Positions 52,671-62,178 are shown, counted from the stretch's first letter. The stretch: DNA of 64,000 nt from Streptomyces colonosanans (GCF_001866645.1 NZ_MLYP01000032.1:30234-94233); one strand, 5' to 3'. A program made the numbers and translations. The notes: generated by a model from the sequence alone, not told the origin.

Positions 52671-52815
52671 CGGTGGATGCCCCGCTCCTCACCGCCTGCC
52701 ATGCGGTTCTCGTCGACGCGGTCCGCGAGGTAGATCAGGGTGGCTTGCGGATCCATGCCGAAGGCGGCAGCGACGAGTTTGGGGTCATGGTGTTCACCAG
52801 GTCGAGGAGGCGAGC
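52664..52815 (-). pseudogene. C-terminal scrap of a second zinc-finger recombinase gene
   Basis: The minus strand reads TSARLLDLVNTM in one frame and, after one missing base, DPKLVAAAFGMDPQATLIYL, ADRVDENRMAG in the next. It matches the end of the 38634-40256 gene almost residue for residue (DPKLVAAAFGMDPQAALIYL, ADHVD). Nothing else of the element is here. Confidence 0.8.
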
Positions 52816-52990
52816 TGACGTCGTACGCCGACAGGCACCTCCAAGTGCCCAGGAAGCACGTCGAAGACGTCGACGGCGTACCCTGCAAGCTGGGCATGTT
52901 CGTGGACAACGCCCGCCCCCACGCCGACGACCTCACCCCCGAACGGCACGCGGAACTCGACGCGGTCCGCATGCGCTGGCAGGACCTGGC
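52816..52990 (+). pseudogene. Helicase-associated domain fragment
   Basis: The plus strand frame reads YADRHLQVPRKHVEDVDGVP, CKLGMFVDNARPHADDLTPE, then RHAELDAVRMRWQDL. This is one unit of the helicase-associated (HA) repeat of large Streptomyces DEAD/DEAH helicases, often subtelomeric. It has no start and no helicase core. It directly abuts the recombinase scrap. Confidence 0.6.
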
Positions 52991-52999
52991 ACGCCACAC

Positions 53000-53045
53000 A
53001 GGGCCGGGCCCGGCTCTCCCTGATGGGGGCCCGGGCCCGGCCCTC
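53000..53045. terminator. GC-rich hairpin, shared terminator
   Basis: agggccgggcccgg and ccgggcccggccct form a 14-bp stem around an 18-base loop. It is placed 13 bases after the stop of the CU044_5270 gene (minus) and after the helicase scrap (plus). Confidence 0.6.
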
Positions 53046-53057
53046 GTGCGCCGCGTT

Positions 53058-54104
53058 TCAGCGCGTTTTCGGAGGATGAACCACCACGACGCTCGAGGAG
53101 TCCGGGGCGGGGCCGCCGGGCACCTGGCCGGGATGGTCGACGATGCCGGTCGCCACGCGGGCGAAGGAGCTGGAGAAGCTGCTGTCTCCGTGCCGGTCGA
53201 GGCGGTAGCCGCGGTAAGCGTAAGTACTCGGGTCCAGGAAGAGGTACCCGTGCGATCGGAACTGGTCTTGGAAATCAAACGCGATGGTGATCCCCGACCG
53301 GCCGGCCGCGTCTCGCATCGGTGCGCTGACCAGCTTGGTTCCGGGTATCAGCGCCAGCGCGCGGTAAAGCGCAGCGTTGATCTGGGGGGGGATGGTCGAT
53401 GCGGTCTGCAGAACGTTGAGGATCCTGGTGAACTGCGCTTCGGGGGTGACGGCCAGGGGCGGATCTGCTGAGAAGTTGTGGAGCCCCCCCAGGTAGTACA
53501 TGCTGGCCGAGCGTGGATCTCCTGGGGTGGCGAAGAAGGGGTCAGTACTCACCCGCGCGAGGAGCTTGCGGGGGTCGGTGGGCAGCCGGGACAAGACCTC
53601 GCGGGTCTCCCGTGGCTGGTCCCCGACCTTTCCCGGCCCCTGGGGGTGATTGTCGGTCACGAAGACGACGTTGCGGTTGCCTGATGTCTTACTGAGAGAT
53701 GCGCGCTTGACCCCGTCGTACCGTTCCCAGGAAGGCCTGTGCCCGCAGTCGTCCGTGCAGACCACATTGTCGGTGTACACCCACTGGTGGAGACCGGGCT
53801 CTTTGTCCGGGCCCTTCGCGGCGTTGACCGCAGCGGCGTCCAGGACCTGGGCAACCGTCATGGCGTGCACCGGTTGGGTCTGCGCTCCCTGTCCACCTGA
53901 GGTGGCGACGATGATGGCGGCAACCGTGCCCGCGGCCAGGCCCACGAATGCGGTCCGCCGTACGCCAGGCCGCGCGAAGACCCGGCGGGCGGCCACCGGC
54001 ATGTCATGCCCGGACGTCTCCTCGGCGGCCCGCTCGGCCCGCGCCCTTTCCAGGAGGGCCAGTTCCGCACCAAGTCGCTGCTTGAATCCGACCGGAGTGT
54101 TCAT
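53058..54104 (-). CDS. CU044_5270-family protein, membrane-anchored
   Basis: The product is 348 aa from ATG 54104, which overlaps the sigma gene stop (ATGA). An N-terminal cytosolic part (GFKQRLGAELALLERARAER) is followed by a single membrane helix at about 52-70 (TAFVGLAAGTVAAIIVAT) and an outside domain with YTDNVVCTDDCGHRPSWERY, RLPTDPRKLLARVSTD, NVLQTASTIPPQINAALYRA, and IAFDFQDQFRSHGYLFLDPS. This is the usual build of CU044_5270 proteins, found next to ECF sigma genes in actinomycetes. They are presumed to act as the anti-sigma factor or signal receptor for the sigma factor. Not shown experimentally. Confidence 0.8.
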   Translation of the reverse strand: MNTPVGFKQRLGAELALLERARAERAAEETSGHDMPVAARRVFARPGVRRTAFVGLAAGTVAAIIVATSGGQGAQTQPVHAMTVAQVLDAAAVNAAKGPDKEPGLHQWVYTDNVVCTDDCGHRPSWERYDGVKRASLSKTSGNRNVVFVTDNHPQGPGKVGDQPRETREVLSRLPTDPRKLLARVSTDPFFATPGDPRSASMYYLGGLHNFSADPPLAVTPEAQFTRILNVLQTASTIPPQINAALYRALALIPGTKLVSAPMRDAAGRSGITIAFDFQDQFRSHGYLFLDPSTYAYRGYRLDRHGDSSFSSSFARVATGIVDHPGQVPGGPAPDSSSVVVVHPPKTR

Positions 54105-54676
54105 CGGGTGACCTCCGCAAGTGGGGTGTTGAAAGTGCCAGACGGGGTGGTACGCCCGGCACGCAACGCGGCACGGGCACGGTGCAGACGGACACGGGCG
54201 GTCGCCTGGGAGATCCGGAGCACCTTCGCGGCCTCCTTCGTGGTCAGGCCGTCAACAGCGACCAGGTCGATCACCGCGCGCAGCGGCTCGGACAGCACAG
54301 CGTGCCGGGCGAGCAGGTCCCTGGCCTCCCGCTCGGCGTCGATGCGCTCTTCGAAGCGCTGCACGTCCTGCTCGTCCAGCAGTCGGCGACCGCTCAACGC
54401 GGCCACCGCCTCCCGCTCACGGGCCGCATTGCGGGCATGAGAGGCCACCGTGTTGCGGGCTATCCCGTAGAGCCACACCAGATGCGTACCGCGCCTGAAG
54501 TCGTAGCCCTCGAAGGCCTCCAGCGCGGCCACGAAGACGTCGGCGGTAAGGTCGGCGGCCAAGTGCCGGTCGGCGGTTCTGCGGGTGACGAAGCCGAGGA
54601 TGGCATCGAAGTGCGCCTCATATACCTCGCCGAACGGAGTTCGGCTCCGTTCGGGCTCGAGCGTGGGTATCTGCAC
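54101..54676 (-). CDS. ECF RNA polymerase sigma factor
   Basis: The product is 191 aa from ATG 54676. Region 2: FGEVYEAHFDAILGFVTRRT, HLAADLTADVFVAALEAFEG, GTHLVWLYGIARNTVASHAR. Region 4: LRAVIDLVAVDGLTTKEAAK, VLRISQATARVRLHRARAAL. It has a short tail and no SnoaL domain. The stop overlaps the start of the CU044_5270 gene, so the two are co-translated and co-regulated. This sigma/CU044 pair is a known actinomycete arrangement; the target genes are not evident here. Confidence 0.88.
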   Translation of the reverse strand: MQIPTLEPERSRTPFGEVYEAHFDAILGFVTRRTADRHLAADLTADVFVAALEAFEGYDFRRGTHLVWLYGIARNTVASHARNAAREREAVAALSGRRLLDEQDVQRFEERIDAEREARDLLARHAVLSEPLRAVIDLVAVDGLTTKEAAKVLRISQATARVRLHRARAALRAGRTTPSGTFNTPLAEVTR

Positions 54677-54817
54677 GCGGGACCTCCAGTGCGGATCTGC
54701 AGTCTGTCACCTACCAATTGGCACGGGGACCGCGAACCGTTACTTCCCGCAGGTCAGAGCACTGCCGCTGGGCGCAGCCGGGTGAAGGCCACGGGGCCGG
54801 CCAGACTACGCCCATTG

Positions 54818-54930
54818 CGCGGGAACGGATGGAACAACTGCTCACCATCGACAGCAGGGAGGTCGACGGCCAGTCGTGGCGGACATCGCTGCCCGTCCAG
54901 GACGCACCGGAGAACGGCTCGGGCTTCGGC
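54818..54930 (+). pseudogene. DUF1963 fragment
   Basis: RMEQLLTIDSREVDGQSWRT, SLPVQDAPENGSG resembles RMEHLLTVASEEFDGESWRT, WLPVEDRTDSG in the protein at 43744-44613. The frame before and after is unrelated. A short 3' relic of a second member of the family. Confidence 0.6.
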
Positions 54931-55069
54931 CTGCCGTACGAGGAGATTCTTCGGATCCAACAGGCCCGGACCGATGCTCCGTGATGGGGCGGCGTGTACC
55001 TCCTCGTCCGCACAGGCTGCCCTGCCATGCCGTACGCCCGCCGGTTCGACTGCTCGTGAGTTCTCTCCA

Positions 55070-55310
55070 CCCGGCAGGCAGCGCAGCCAAGACCGACATG
55101 CATAGACGCTCCAGCAGCGGTTGTCCCGGCAGATCCGCCACGCGGTCCGGTCGGCCATGACCGACCCCGAGTTGCGTGCTTCATCGGCCAGAAAACGGTA
55201 GCCGAACTCCGGGTCCTCACGATGGGCGTCGAACAATGCGTTGTGCGCGAGCGGCCTCCTCGAACTCGGCGTCGGTCACCGGCCGGTCGAGCCAGCGGTG
55301 GTAGTGCGGT
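55070..55310 (-). pseudogene. IS3-family orfB start, truncated
   Basis: The minus strand reads FDAHREDPEFGYRFLADEAR, NSGSVMADRTAWRICRDNRC, WSVY: the N-terminal HTH_21 part of the IS3 OrfB. It is preceded by a degenerate beginning in another frame (near 55290). The DDE core is missing; the frame ends among unrelated DNA. Confidence 0.65.
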
Positions 55311-55313
55311 TGC

Positions 55314-55625
55314 GTGGCGATCCGGGGCGGTGATGAAAGCGGTGACTGGCTGGACTTTTACGTCCCCGTGGGCGCGCTGGACCACGCGGGACTTGCGTAC
55401 TGGGACGGTCAGCCGTTCTTCAGGTCCAACGTGATGGACGACTGGCTGGCTGCCATCGGGACCGAGACATTCAAGAGCGCCTCCTTCAGCCTGGGGGTGA
55501 TCGGCTTCGAGGTCTCTGGTTGCACCGACGCATCGACGCTGGCAGGGCAGTTGCCGCAGACACGCGACATCGGATACCTGATTCCACAAGGCGACGCCCT
55601 GCACTATGGCGCGGCCAACGCCTGA
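55314..55625 (+). CDS. Hypothetical protein, likely 5'-truncated
   Basis: A 103-codon frame from GTG 55314: GDWLDFYVPVGALDHAGLAY, WDGQPFFRSNVMDDWLAAIG, TETFKSASFSLGVIGFEVSG, ending GYLIPQGDALHYGAANA. It is a compact beta-rich C-terminal domain that probably lost its start to the IS3 scrap just upstream. A GTG exists but the ribosome site is weak. Family unknown to me. It is followed at once by an IS5 scrap on the other strand. Confidence 0.45.
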   Translation: MAIRGGDESGDWLDFYVPVGALDHAGLAYWDGQPFFRSNVMDDWLAAIGTETFKSASFSLGVIGFEVSGCTDASTLAGQLPQTRDIGYLIPQGDALHYGAANA

Positions 55626-55639
55626 GCCTTTCGGCTCCC

Positions 55640-55765
55640 GGTGGGCCATGAGCCTGCGGTAGCAGATGAGGGTGCAGGCGATGCTGGTGAAGACGAGGAA
55701 GTGGTCGGCTTTGCGCTCGTAGCGTCGGTGGAGACGTCGGCAGCCAGCGAGCCAGGCCGTATAGG
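55640..55765 (-). pseudogene. IS5-family transposase C-terminus
   Basis: SYTAWLAGCRRLHRRYERKA, DHFLVFTSIACTLICYRRLM is the last part of IS5-type transposases (R-R-L-x-R-R-Y-E-R). It has replaced the 3' half of the nucleotidyltransferase gene. It is continuous with that gene's frame, producing a fused reading frame. Confidence 0.7.
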
Positions 55766-56151
55766 ACGAGTCCGAAGTCGTGCAGCTCACGCCTGGTCAC
55801 CGGTGTGACTGCCCGGCGCATGAGTTCCTTGTGGGCCCAGGTGAGGTGCGAGCGTGCAGGATCAGCCAGCTCCGTGGCTATGGGATAGCTGCAATGCAGC
55901 TTCGACGCGAGGGGGACGGCGCTCCCCAGGCTCTCGTGTACTTCCCCGAGCCGTTGTTCCTCCAGTGCCGTGCACGGTCGGTCGAGGATGGCGATCAGGT
56001 CGAGGTCGCTGCGGCCCGGCTGGTAGTCACCTGCGGCGAGTGACCCGTGTGCCCACACCGAGACCAGAGGCAAGACTGGCCGGACGGCGCTGACGAAGCG
56101 GTCGAGGAGCTGGCCGGTAGCGTCATCTGTCATATGGACAGTGTGTGTCAC
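55765..56151 (-). pseudogene. Nucleotidyltransferase-domain gene, 3'-truncated
   Basis: It starts at ATG 56151 or 56133. The N-terminal NTase fold is intact: VSVWAHGSLAAGDYQPGRSD, LDLIAILDRPCTALEEQ, with the G-S-x9-D-x-D metal motif. Helices with WAHKELMRRAVTPVTRREL follow. At DFGLVLYG it runs into the IS5 C-terminus. Full-length relatives have about 130 more residues and a HEPN-like or helical C-terminal domain. The truncated protein is unlikely to act as an adenylyltransferase. Confidence 0.7.
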
Positions 56152-56414
56152 ATGGTGGGGCGGTGGTCGTGAAACGGTTGGGTGGACTGGCCTCCTGGGG
56201 GAATGTGCTGGTGAATTCGCGTATTCAACTGCCGAGCGTTCCAGGCCGGACCCATCCAGATGGTGACCGTAGGTGGTCTCCGGAGGCGTATCGGCTCCAG
56301 GTGCCTCCGGCTACCGTCGCCAGTTCGCATCCGACCCGCCGCCCCATGCCGGCGGGCGTAGCCCGCCCGCGCGGTTCGCTCGCCTCGGCGCAGCGCGAAC
56401 AGGCACCGGCCGAC

Positions 56415-56583
56415 CGGCCACCAGAAGCTGCCGCAGATCCTGTCCACCGAGGTGGTCGAGCGGGCCGGCGAGACCTGGCTCAGCCACGCCAACGCCGGCA
56501 ACGCCCCCGAAGCAGCGGTCCAGGCTGAGGGGGCCCGCGCCCTCGCCGCCCAGCTACGGGCCGAGATCGAGGGCACCGCGTAG
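56415..56583 (+). pseudogene. C-terminal scrap of an unknown gene
   Basis: The frame reads HQKLPQILSTEVVERAGETW, LSHANAGNAPEAAVQAEGAR, ALAAQLRAEIEGTA and a stop. It is helical and protein-like but without a start. The stretch 56152-56414 and 56584-56783 have no gene. Confidence 0.3.
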
Positions 56584-56783
56584 CCGTCGAGTAGCGGCCC
56601 AGGAAGTTGATGTGCCGGTCCTTGAGCGGGGAGCCCCGCGCCGTCGGAGATCGCTCCCCAGCGGCGAGGGGAACCGAGACCGGCTGCCTGCGACCTACCG
56701 TTCGCGAGGGTGATCGGTCCAGCGTTCTGTGCCCCTCTTCCGGGTGATGGCGCCAGGACGAATTTCGAAGTAGTTTCAAAGTT

Positions 56784-57263
56784 ATGGGTACCGAGAACGC
56801 AGCCGTGAACTTCTCCGAACTGGTGAACAAGAACAAGCAGACGCTTGCCCGGCTCCAGGAATCGCCAAGACTGCTCCTGCACCGCAGAGACGGCGAGGAT
56901 CTGGTTCTCACCACCGCGGCGCGGGCCGAGCAGGACCAGACGGTGGTGTCGGCAGCAACCCGGATGCTGGTCGCGATGGCGCGCCGGGAGCCCGGCAGCA
57001 TGGAACTGCTGCTCGACATACTGCCGGACGCATTCCCGTGGGTCCGTTTCCTGCCCGAGCCTGATCTCCACGCCTTCGCCGTCGAACTGGTCGACACCAT
57101 GCGTGCCGCCGACTCGCTCGGCAACAGCGCGTCCGTCGCCCAGTTGCTCATCGCCTGGCAGCACACCGCTGAGGTCTACTCCGACCCCGAGCTGCTGGCC
57201 GCGCTGACCAGGGATCACGGCGAAGACTACGGCCCGGTACCAGACCCGCGGGATGTGGCATGA
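56784..57263 (+). CDS. Phd/YefM-like antitoxin of a type II module
   Basis: The product is 159 aa from ATG 56784. The N-terminus (NFSELVNKNKQTLARLQESP, RLLLHRRDGEDLVLTTAARA) has the length, DNA-contacting Lys/Arg pattern and beta-hairpin of Phd-type antitoxins, but a long helical C-terminal part replaces the usual short toxin-binding tail. The last four bases overlap the next gene (ATGA). Two ttc-aa repeats (gaatttcgaagtagtttcaa) just before the start could be the autoregulatory operator. Named by pairing and architecture; not proven. Confidence 0.6.
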   Translation: MGTENAAVNFSELVNKNKQTLARLQESPRLLLHRRDGEDLVLTTAARAEQDQTVVSAATRMLVAMARREPGSMELLLDILPDAFPWVRFLPEPDLHAFAVELVDTMRAADSLGNSASVAQLLIAWQHTAEVYSDPELLAALTRDHGEDYGPVPDPRDVA

Positions 57264-57619
57264 CCGCGGGCCGCGGCGACCGCGCCGCGCCCCCGGCTCC
57301 GGACGACCACTGGGAAGTCCGCTTCGCTGACGCGGCCTCGGCCAAGGGCTGGGAGAGCCTCACCCAGCAAGCCCGCGAGAACACCTACCGCGCCTGGATC
57401 ACCATGCGCACCACCCCCGGACCCGCCACCGAGACACCCCGGCACCACCGCCTCAAGGGCGGTCTGGCGCATGGCACCCACCGCGGGCAGACCTGCGAAC
57501 AGTGGCAGATCGAGGTGACCGGCGGCGGCCGCATCTGGTATCTCCTCGACACCGTCCGGGAGACTTGCTGGATCACCTTCGCCGGTAGGGGGCACCCGCG
57601 AGCCACAGACCGACGCTGA
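57260..57619 (+). CDS. RelE/ParE-like toxin candidate
   Basis: The product is 119 aa from ATG 57260, overlapping the antitoxin stop by four bases. DHWEVRFADAASAKGWESLT, QQARENTYRAWITMRTTPGP, HHRLKGGLAHGTHRGQTCEQ, WQIEVTGGGRIWYLLDTVRE and TCWITFAGRGHPR follow the RelE-fold order: helix pair, then a beta sheet with an Arg/Lys-rich face and a late aromatic strand. RelE-like toxins cut mRNA on the ribosome or poison gyrase. Catalytic residues are not firmly assignable. The downstream 57620-58049 contains only gene scraps. Confidence 0.6.
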   Translation: MTAGRGDRAAPPAPDDHWEVRFADAASAKGWESLTQQARENTYRAWITMRTTPGPATETPRHHRLKGGLAHGTHRGQTCEQWQIEVTGGGRIWYLLDTVRETCWITFAGRGHPRATDRR

Positions 57620-58928
<1,309 letters not shown>

Positions 58929-58962
58929 CGGCTGCCTTGGTGCACCGGTCGCCGGTTTGATT

Positions 58963-59120
58963 CAGGTGTCCTTCTTCAGGTCGCCGGTCTCGTCGACGAC
59001 CAGTACCCCGCCGGGGCCGTGCAGGTGGCGGGCGGTGAAGGTGCGGACCTGGGCCGACCTGCTGCGGGATGCCGCCCGGCGCGGCATGCGCGCCCCCGTC
59101 CTGGCCGTCGGCGACGGCGC
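58963..59120. mobile_element. IS701-type and IS256-type transposase scraps
   Basis: Minus strand 59040-58963 reads VRTFTARHLHGPGGVLVVDE, TGDLKKDT, matching the VVDETG.KK motif of IS701-type DDE transposases. Plus strand 59044-59120 reads TWADLLRDAARRGMRAPVLA, VGDGA, a central IS256 motif around its second Asp. Each is 75-80 bases long and out of context. Confidence 0.6.
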
Positions 59121-59123
59121 GCA

Positions 59124-59440
59124 GGGCACTGGCCACCGGTGTGGGTCATGTGGTGAAGGCTATGGCGCCCGAAGCCGAGGTGATCTGTATCCAGCCGCTG
59201 GGCGCACCGGCGATGACACACTCGTGGCGCCAGCGGCGTGTCGTCACCACCGACTCGACCAACACCATCGCTGACGGCGTCGCCGGCCGGTGTCCCATCC
59301 CGGCCGTCCTGGACGACCTCCTGCTGGTCGCTGACGACGCCGTCCTGGTTCAGGAGGCGTCGATTATCGCTGGTATGCGGATGCTCCTCGACCACGCCGG
59401 CCATCAGGTGCAGCCGGACCGACGAGGCAAGCAGCCCGAA
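59124..59440 (+). pseudogene. Threonine/serine dehydratase fragment
   Basis: The frame reads LATGVGHVVKAMAPEAEVIC, IQPLGAPAMTHSWRQRRVVT, TDSTNTIADGVAGRCPIPAV, LDDLLLVADDAVLVQEASII. This is the C-terminal half of a PLP-dependent threonine dehydratase-like enzyme (T-x-T-I-A-D-G). The PLP-lysine half is missing, and the frame turns to nonsense after HAGHQVQP. The 59441-59597 rest has no gene. Confidence 0.6.
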
Positions 59441-59597
59441 CGCCGCGGCGGCCTCCGCCTGCACCTCGGCCGGCGGGTCTTCGAAGCCACCGGTGCTCTC
59501 CGTCACGGCTGTGACCGTGGCAGCCGTAGCGCCGCAGGGGTCGCCCGGCCCCCTTCACCGGCGGCCGGACACAATGGGTCGACAGGGGTCGAGGGGG

Positions 59598-60689
59598 TCA
59601 GTCCTCGTAGTAGTTGTTGACGACGACCTCGGGTTCGTCATCGTCGAACGCCTCGTTCAACAGCGCGCCACCGACGAGACCGGCCGCACCGGCACCGATG
59701 AGCGCGCCAGCGCCGAAGCGGCGACCGCCGCCCTGCTGGTGGTCGTGGTGGTCTGCGTACGGCTGCCCGTAGCCGCCCTGCTGCGGGTAACCCTGCGGCG
59801 CGGGCTGCGGGTACCCCTGCTGGGGCGGGGTGTAGAACGGCGGCGCCGTGGTCTGTACGCGCTGTGCGCAGCTGCCGCACGCCTGGACCGGCCGCGGGAC
59901 ACCCCACTGCGGGGACCACGTCACGGTCGTCATACCGGGGCCGTGGTTGGGGTCGAAGAAGCAGGTCACGGAGGAACTCCCTGGGGGTTGCTGTGATGTG
60001 GCGAATATCGGGGCCGGTGACGGGGCGACAGTCGGCGGTACCGGAACGGAAGGCGCGTATGTATCGGCGCTCACTTGCGGTGAGGTGACTGTGGCTGGGC
60101 TTGGGGTTGAGGTCGGCGTCTCCTCCCCATGGACGTTCACGCCGTAGTCGGTCGCGATGCCCGCAAGACCTGAGGCGTAGCCCTGGCCCACCGCGCGGAA
60201 CTTCCAGTCCCCGCCGTGCCGGTACAACTCACCGAAGACCAGGGCGGTCTCGTCCGACAGACCACCCGTCGCGAGGGCATAGCGGGCCAGCTCGGTGCCG
60301 CCCTCCTGGTCGAGGACACGGATGTGCGCTCGGTGCACCTGACCGAAGGTCTGGCCGCGGGAGGCACCCTCGTACAGCGACACCGGAAAGACGATCTTCT
60401 CAACGCGGTCGGGGACCCGAGTGAGGTCGACGTGGATCTGCTGATCGTCTCCACCGACCGGGCCACCGCTGCCGGAGTGGCGGACCGAGCCGTCGGGGCT
60501 GGTCGGGTTGTTGAAGAAAACGAAGTACTCGTCGGACAGCACCTTCCCCGACTGATCGCACAGCAACGCACTGGCGTCCAGGCCGTAGCCGGTGTTCACC
60601 TGCCAGCCCAGCCCGACCGTCACCGCAGTCAGGCCGGGGGCCTGCTTGCCAAGCGACACGTTGCCACCCTTGGTCAGGGGCACACTCAT
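59598..60689 (-). CDS. terD: TerD-family protein with Pro/Gly-rich tail
   Basis: The product is 363 aa from ATG 60689. The TerD domain covers about 1-190: MSVPLTKGGNVSLGKQAPGL, VTVGLGWQVNTGYGLDASAL, FVFFNNPTSPDGSVRHSG, DDQQIHVDLTRVPDRVEKIV, LARYALATGGLSDETALVFG, with the acidic calcium sites of the family. A Ser/Pro linker follows, then GMTTVTWSPQWGVPRPVQAC with a CGSC zinc-like pair, a Tyr/Gln/Pro-rich run and a glycine-zipper helix (GAGALIGAGAAGLVGGALL) ending in an acidic tail. TerD proteins take part in tellurite and stress responses in Streptomyces. The tail could place it at a membrane. Confidence 0.85.
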   Translation of the reverse strand: MSVPLTKGGNVSLGKQAPGLTAVTVGLGWQVNTGYGLDASALLCDQSGKVLSDEYFVFFNNPTSPDGSVRHSGSGGPVGGDDQQIHVDLTRVPDRVEKIVFPVSLYEGASRGQTFGQVHRAHIRVLDQEGGTELARYALATGGLSDETALVFGELYRHGGDWKFRAVGQGYASGLAGIATDYGVNVHGEETPTSTPSPATVTSPQVSADTYAPSVPVPPTVAPSPAPIFATSQQPPGSSSVTCFFDPNHGPGMTTVTWSPQWGVPRPVQACGSCAQRVQTTAPPFYTPPQQGYPQPAPQGYPQQGGYGQPYADHHDHQQGGGRRFGAGALIGAGAAGLVGGALLNEAFDDDEPEVVVNNYYED

Positions 60690-60765
60690 GCACATCCTCC
60701 GGAGCTGTTTCCGCCTCTCGCGTCCATCGTGATCAACGCGACCCCCACCTCTCCCAGTTCCCCGA

Positions 60766-61062
60766 TTGCGCAATGCCTTAAGCAAGCGAGAACATCAACG
60801 GGACATCGTCGGACAGACCATCCTCAGCGTGCTCGCCGGAGGCATCGCCAAGATGCTGCTCCCCGGCCGCGCCCCGGGCGGTCTGATCGGCGCCGCCCTC
60901 ATCGGCGTCGCAAACGCCTTCATCGGTCGGCTCTCCGCCCACTGCCGCGACCGCCCGAAAGAGAAGCACTTCTTCGACTCCTACACCTGGAGCACGCTGA
61001 TCGGCGGCTCCTTGGCGCTGCTCGTCGGCCACCGCATCCTGTTCGGCGACTCCCGCGACTGA
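60766..61062 (+). CDS. GlsB/YeaQ/YmgE-type small membrane protein
   Basis: A frame of 98 codons with two to three membrane helices: TILSVLAGGIAKMLLPGRAP, GGLIGAALIGVANAFIGRLS and STLIGGSLALLVGHRILFG. The LLPGR.PGG motif and the Gly-rich turn define this transglycosylase-associated family. The start is uncertain: only TTG 60766 fits, and the N-terminal NALSKREHQRDIVGQ is unlike the usual MGII.W start, so the gene may be damaged at its 5' end. It is divergent from the TerD gene, a common neighbourhood for stress proteins. Confidence 0.6.
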   Translation: MRNALSKREHQRDIVGQTILSVLAGGIAKMLLPGRAPGGLIGAALIGVANAFIGRLSAHCRDRPKEKHFFDSYTWSTLIGGSLALLVGHRILFGDSRD

Positions 61063-61083
61063 GCCGTCTGTCAGCCCCGTCGG

Positions 61084-61427
61084 TCACAGGTGGGCAGCGA
61101 TGGCCGGCAGCAGGGCCTGGAAGGTCTGACCATCGGCTGGCTCACCGATGGCTTTCAACTGCCAACCGCCGCCGTTTCGGTAGAGCTTCGCCATGCTGTG
61201 CCGTGTACGCGCCACCGCCGCTGAGGGTGTAGCGCGCGAGTTCCTGGCCGGTCTTCTCGTCGACCAGGCGGCAGAAGGCGTTCTGCACCTCGGTAAGGCC
61301 TGTCCGGTGAACGAGTTGACCGTGAAGGCGACCTGGTCGACGTGGCCGGGGACCCGATCGAGGTCCACCAGGATGACCTCGTCGTCACTCCCGGCGCCGG
61401 CGCCACCGGTCAGGTTGTCCCCCATAC
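61084..61427 (-). pseudogene. TerD-family gene with two frameshifts
   Basis: The segments MGDNLTGGAGAGSDDEVILV, DLDRVPGHVDQVAFTVNSF, then in the next frame LTEVQNAFCRLVDEKTGQEL, ARYTLSGGGAYTAQ, and again in the first frame MAKLYRNGGGWQLKAIGEPA form one TerD/TerE domain. The two shifts cancel, but the middle is out of frame. The start of the domain is missing too: the gene begins at a late ATG. It is a dead paralogue of the TerD gene 400 bases away. Confidence 0.75.
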
Positions 61428-61507
61428 GAAAATCTTGTAAGAGCCATCTTTCAGACACCCCCCGCCATCGATGTGGCGAGGGGCCGAGTGGTGTGTGCTG
61501 GTGTTCA

Positions 61508-61620
61508 GGCCGCGGCCGGCTCCGATTCGGGATCGGTGGGGGCGGGGACCGCGAGCTGGAGGTGGCTGCCCATGTTCAGCCGGACCTCACCATAGGGCTG
61601 GATATGCCTCCAGAAGAGCG
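61508..61620 (-). pseudogene. Possible transposase C-terminal scrap
   Basis: The minus strand reads RHIQPYGEVRLNMGSHLQLA, VPAPTDPESEPAAA and a stop. The H-x-x-P-Y-G-x-x-x-L-x-M pattern recalls the end of Tn3-type transposases. It is too short to be sure. Nothing else is in 61428-61623. Confidence 0.35.
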
Positions 61621-61623
61621 GGG

Positions 61624-62178
61624 TCAGGCGCCGATGCGGGCGAGGACCTCGGCGGTGGTCCCTGTCTCTCCGAGGCGAGGGAAGATCAACGTGGCCGAGT
61701 TCTCGTGCGCAGCGGCGTCGAGGTCGGTCATGGCATCGATGGGCAGCGCCACGTGGAAGCCGTGCTCGTGGGCCTGTCGGGCGGTGGACTCGACACCGAT
61801 GGCCGTGGAGAGTCCGCAGACGACGACTTGGGTGACGCCGAGTTCCTGGAGGTGTTCTGCCAGGTCGGTGTTGTGGAACGCGCCCCAGGTGTACTTGGTG
61901 ACTGTCTTGTCGCCGGGCTGCCGGTTAAGTTCCGGGAGGAGGTCCGTCCAGCCGTCGGGGAGGTCCGAGGCCCCGAAGTCGTGCTCGGTGCGGCCCGGGG
62001 CCCCGCCGGCGACGTTGACGAGTACGACGGGGAGCTGCTTGGCGCGGAAGGCGTCGGCGAGCTTGACCGCGTTGGCCAGGACAGCGTCGAACGGGTGAAC
62101 CGTCGGCATTTCGGTGGCGGCGGACTGGAGATCGACGACGATGAGGGCCGTGTTGGGGTCGATCGTGGTGATGGGCAT
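61624..62178 (-). CDS. Isochorismatase-like hydrolase
   Basis: The product is 184 aa from ATG 62178 (MPITTIDPNTALIVVDLQSA), with AGGAG 8 bases upstream. The catalytic Asp is in VVDLQ and the Lys in TVTKYTWGAFHNTDL. The strand before the nucleophile reads VVVCGLSTAIGVESTARQAH, where many members have T-D-x-C-V; here the Cys position is Gly, and a Cys lies earlier in VVVC. The enzyme may thus act differently from true isochorismatases or nicotinamidases. It ends 35 bases before the MFS gene stop lies, both on the minus strand in the order MFS, hydrolase. Cytosolic. Confidence 0.8.
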   Translation of the reverse strand: MPITTIDPNTALIVVDLQSAATEMPTVHPFDAVLANAVKLADAFRAKQLPVVLVNVAGGAPGRTEHDFGASDLPDGWTDLLPELNRQPGDKTVTKYTWGAFHNTDLAEHLQELGVTQVVVCGLSTAIGVESTARQAHEHGFHVALPIDAMTDLDAAAHENSATLIFPRLGETGTTAEVLARIGA

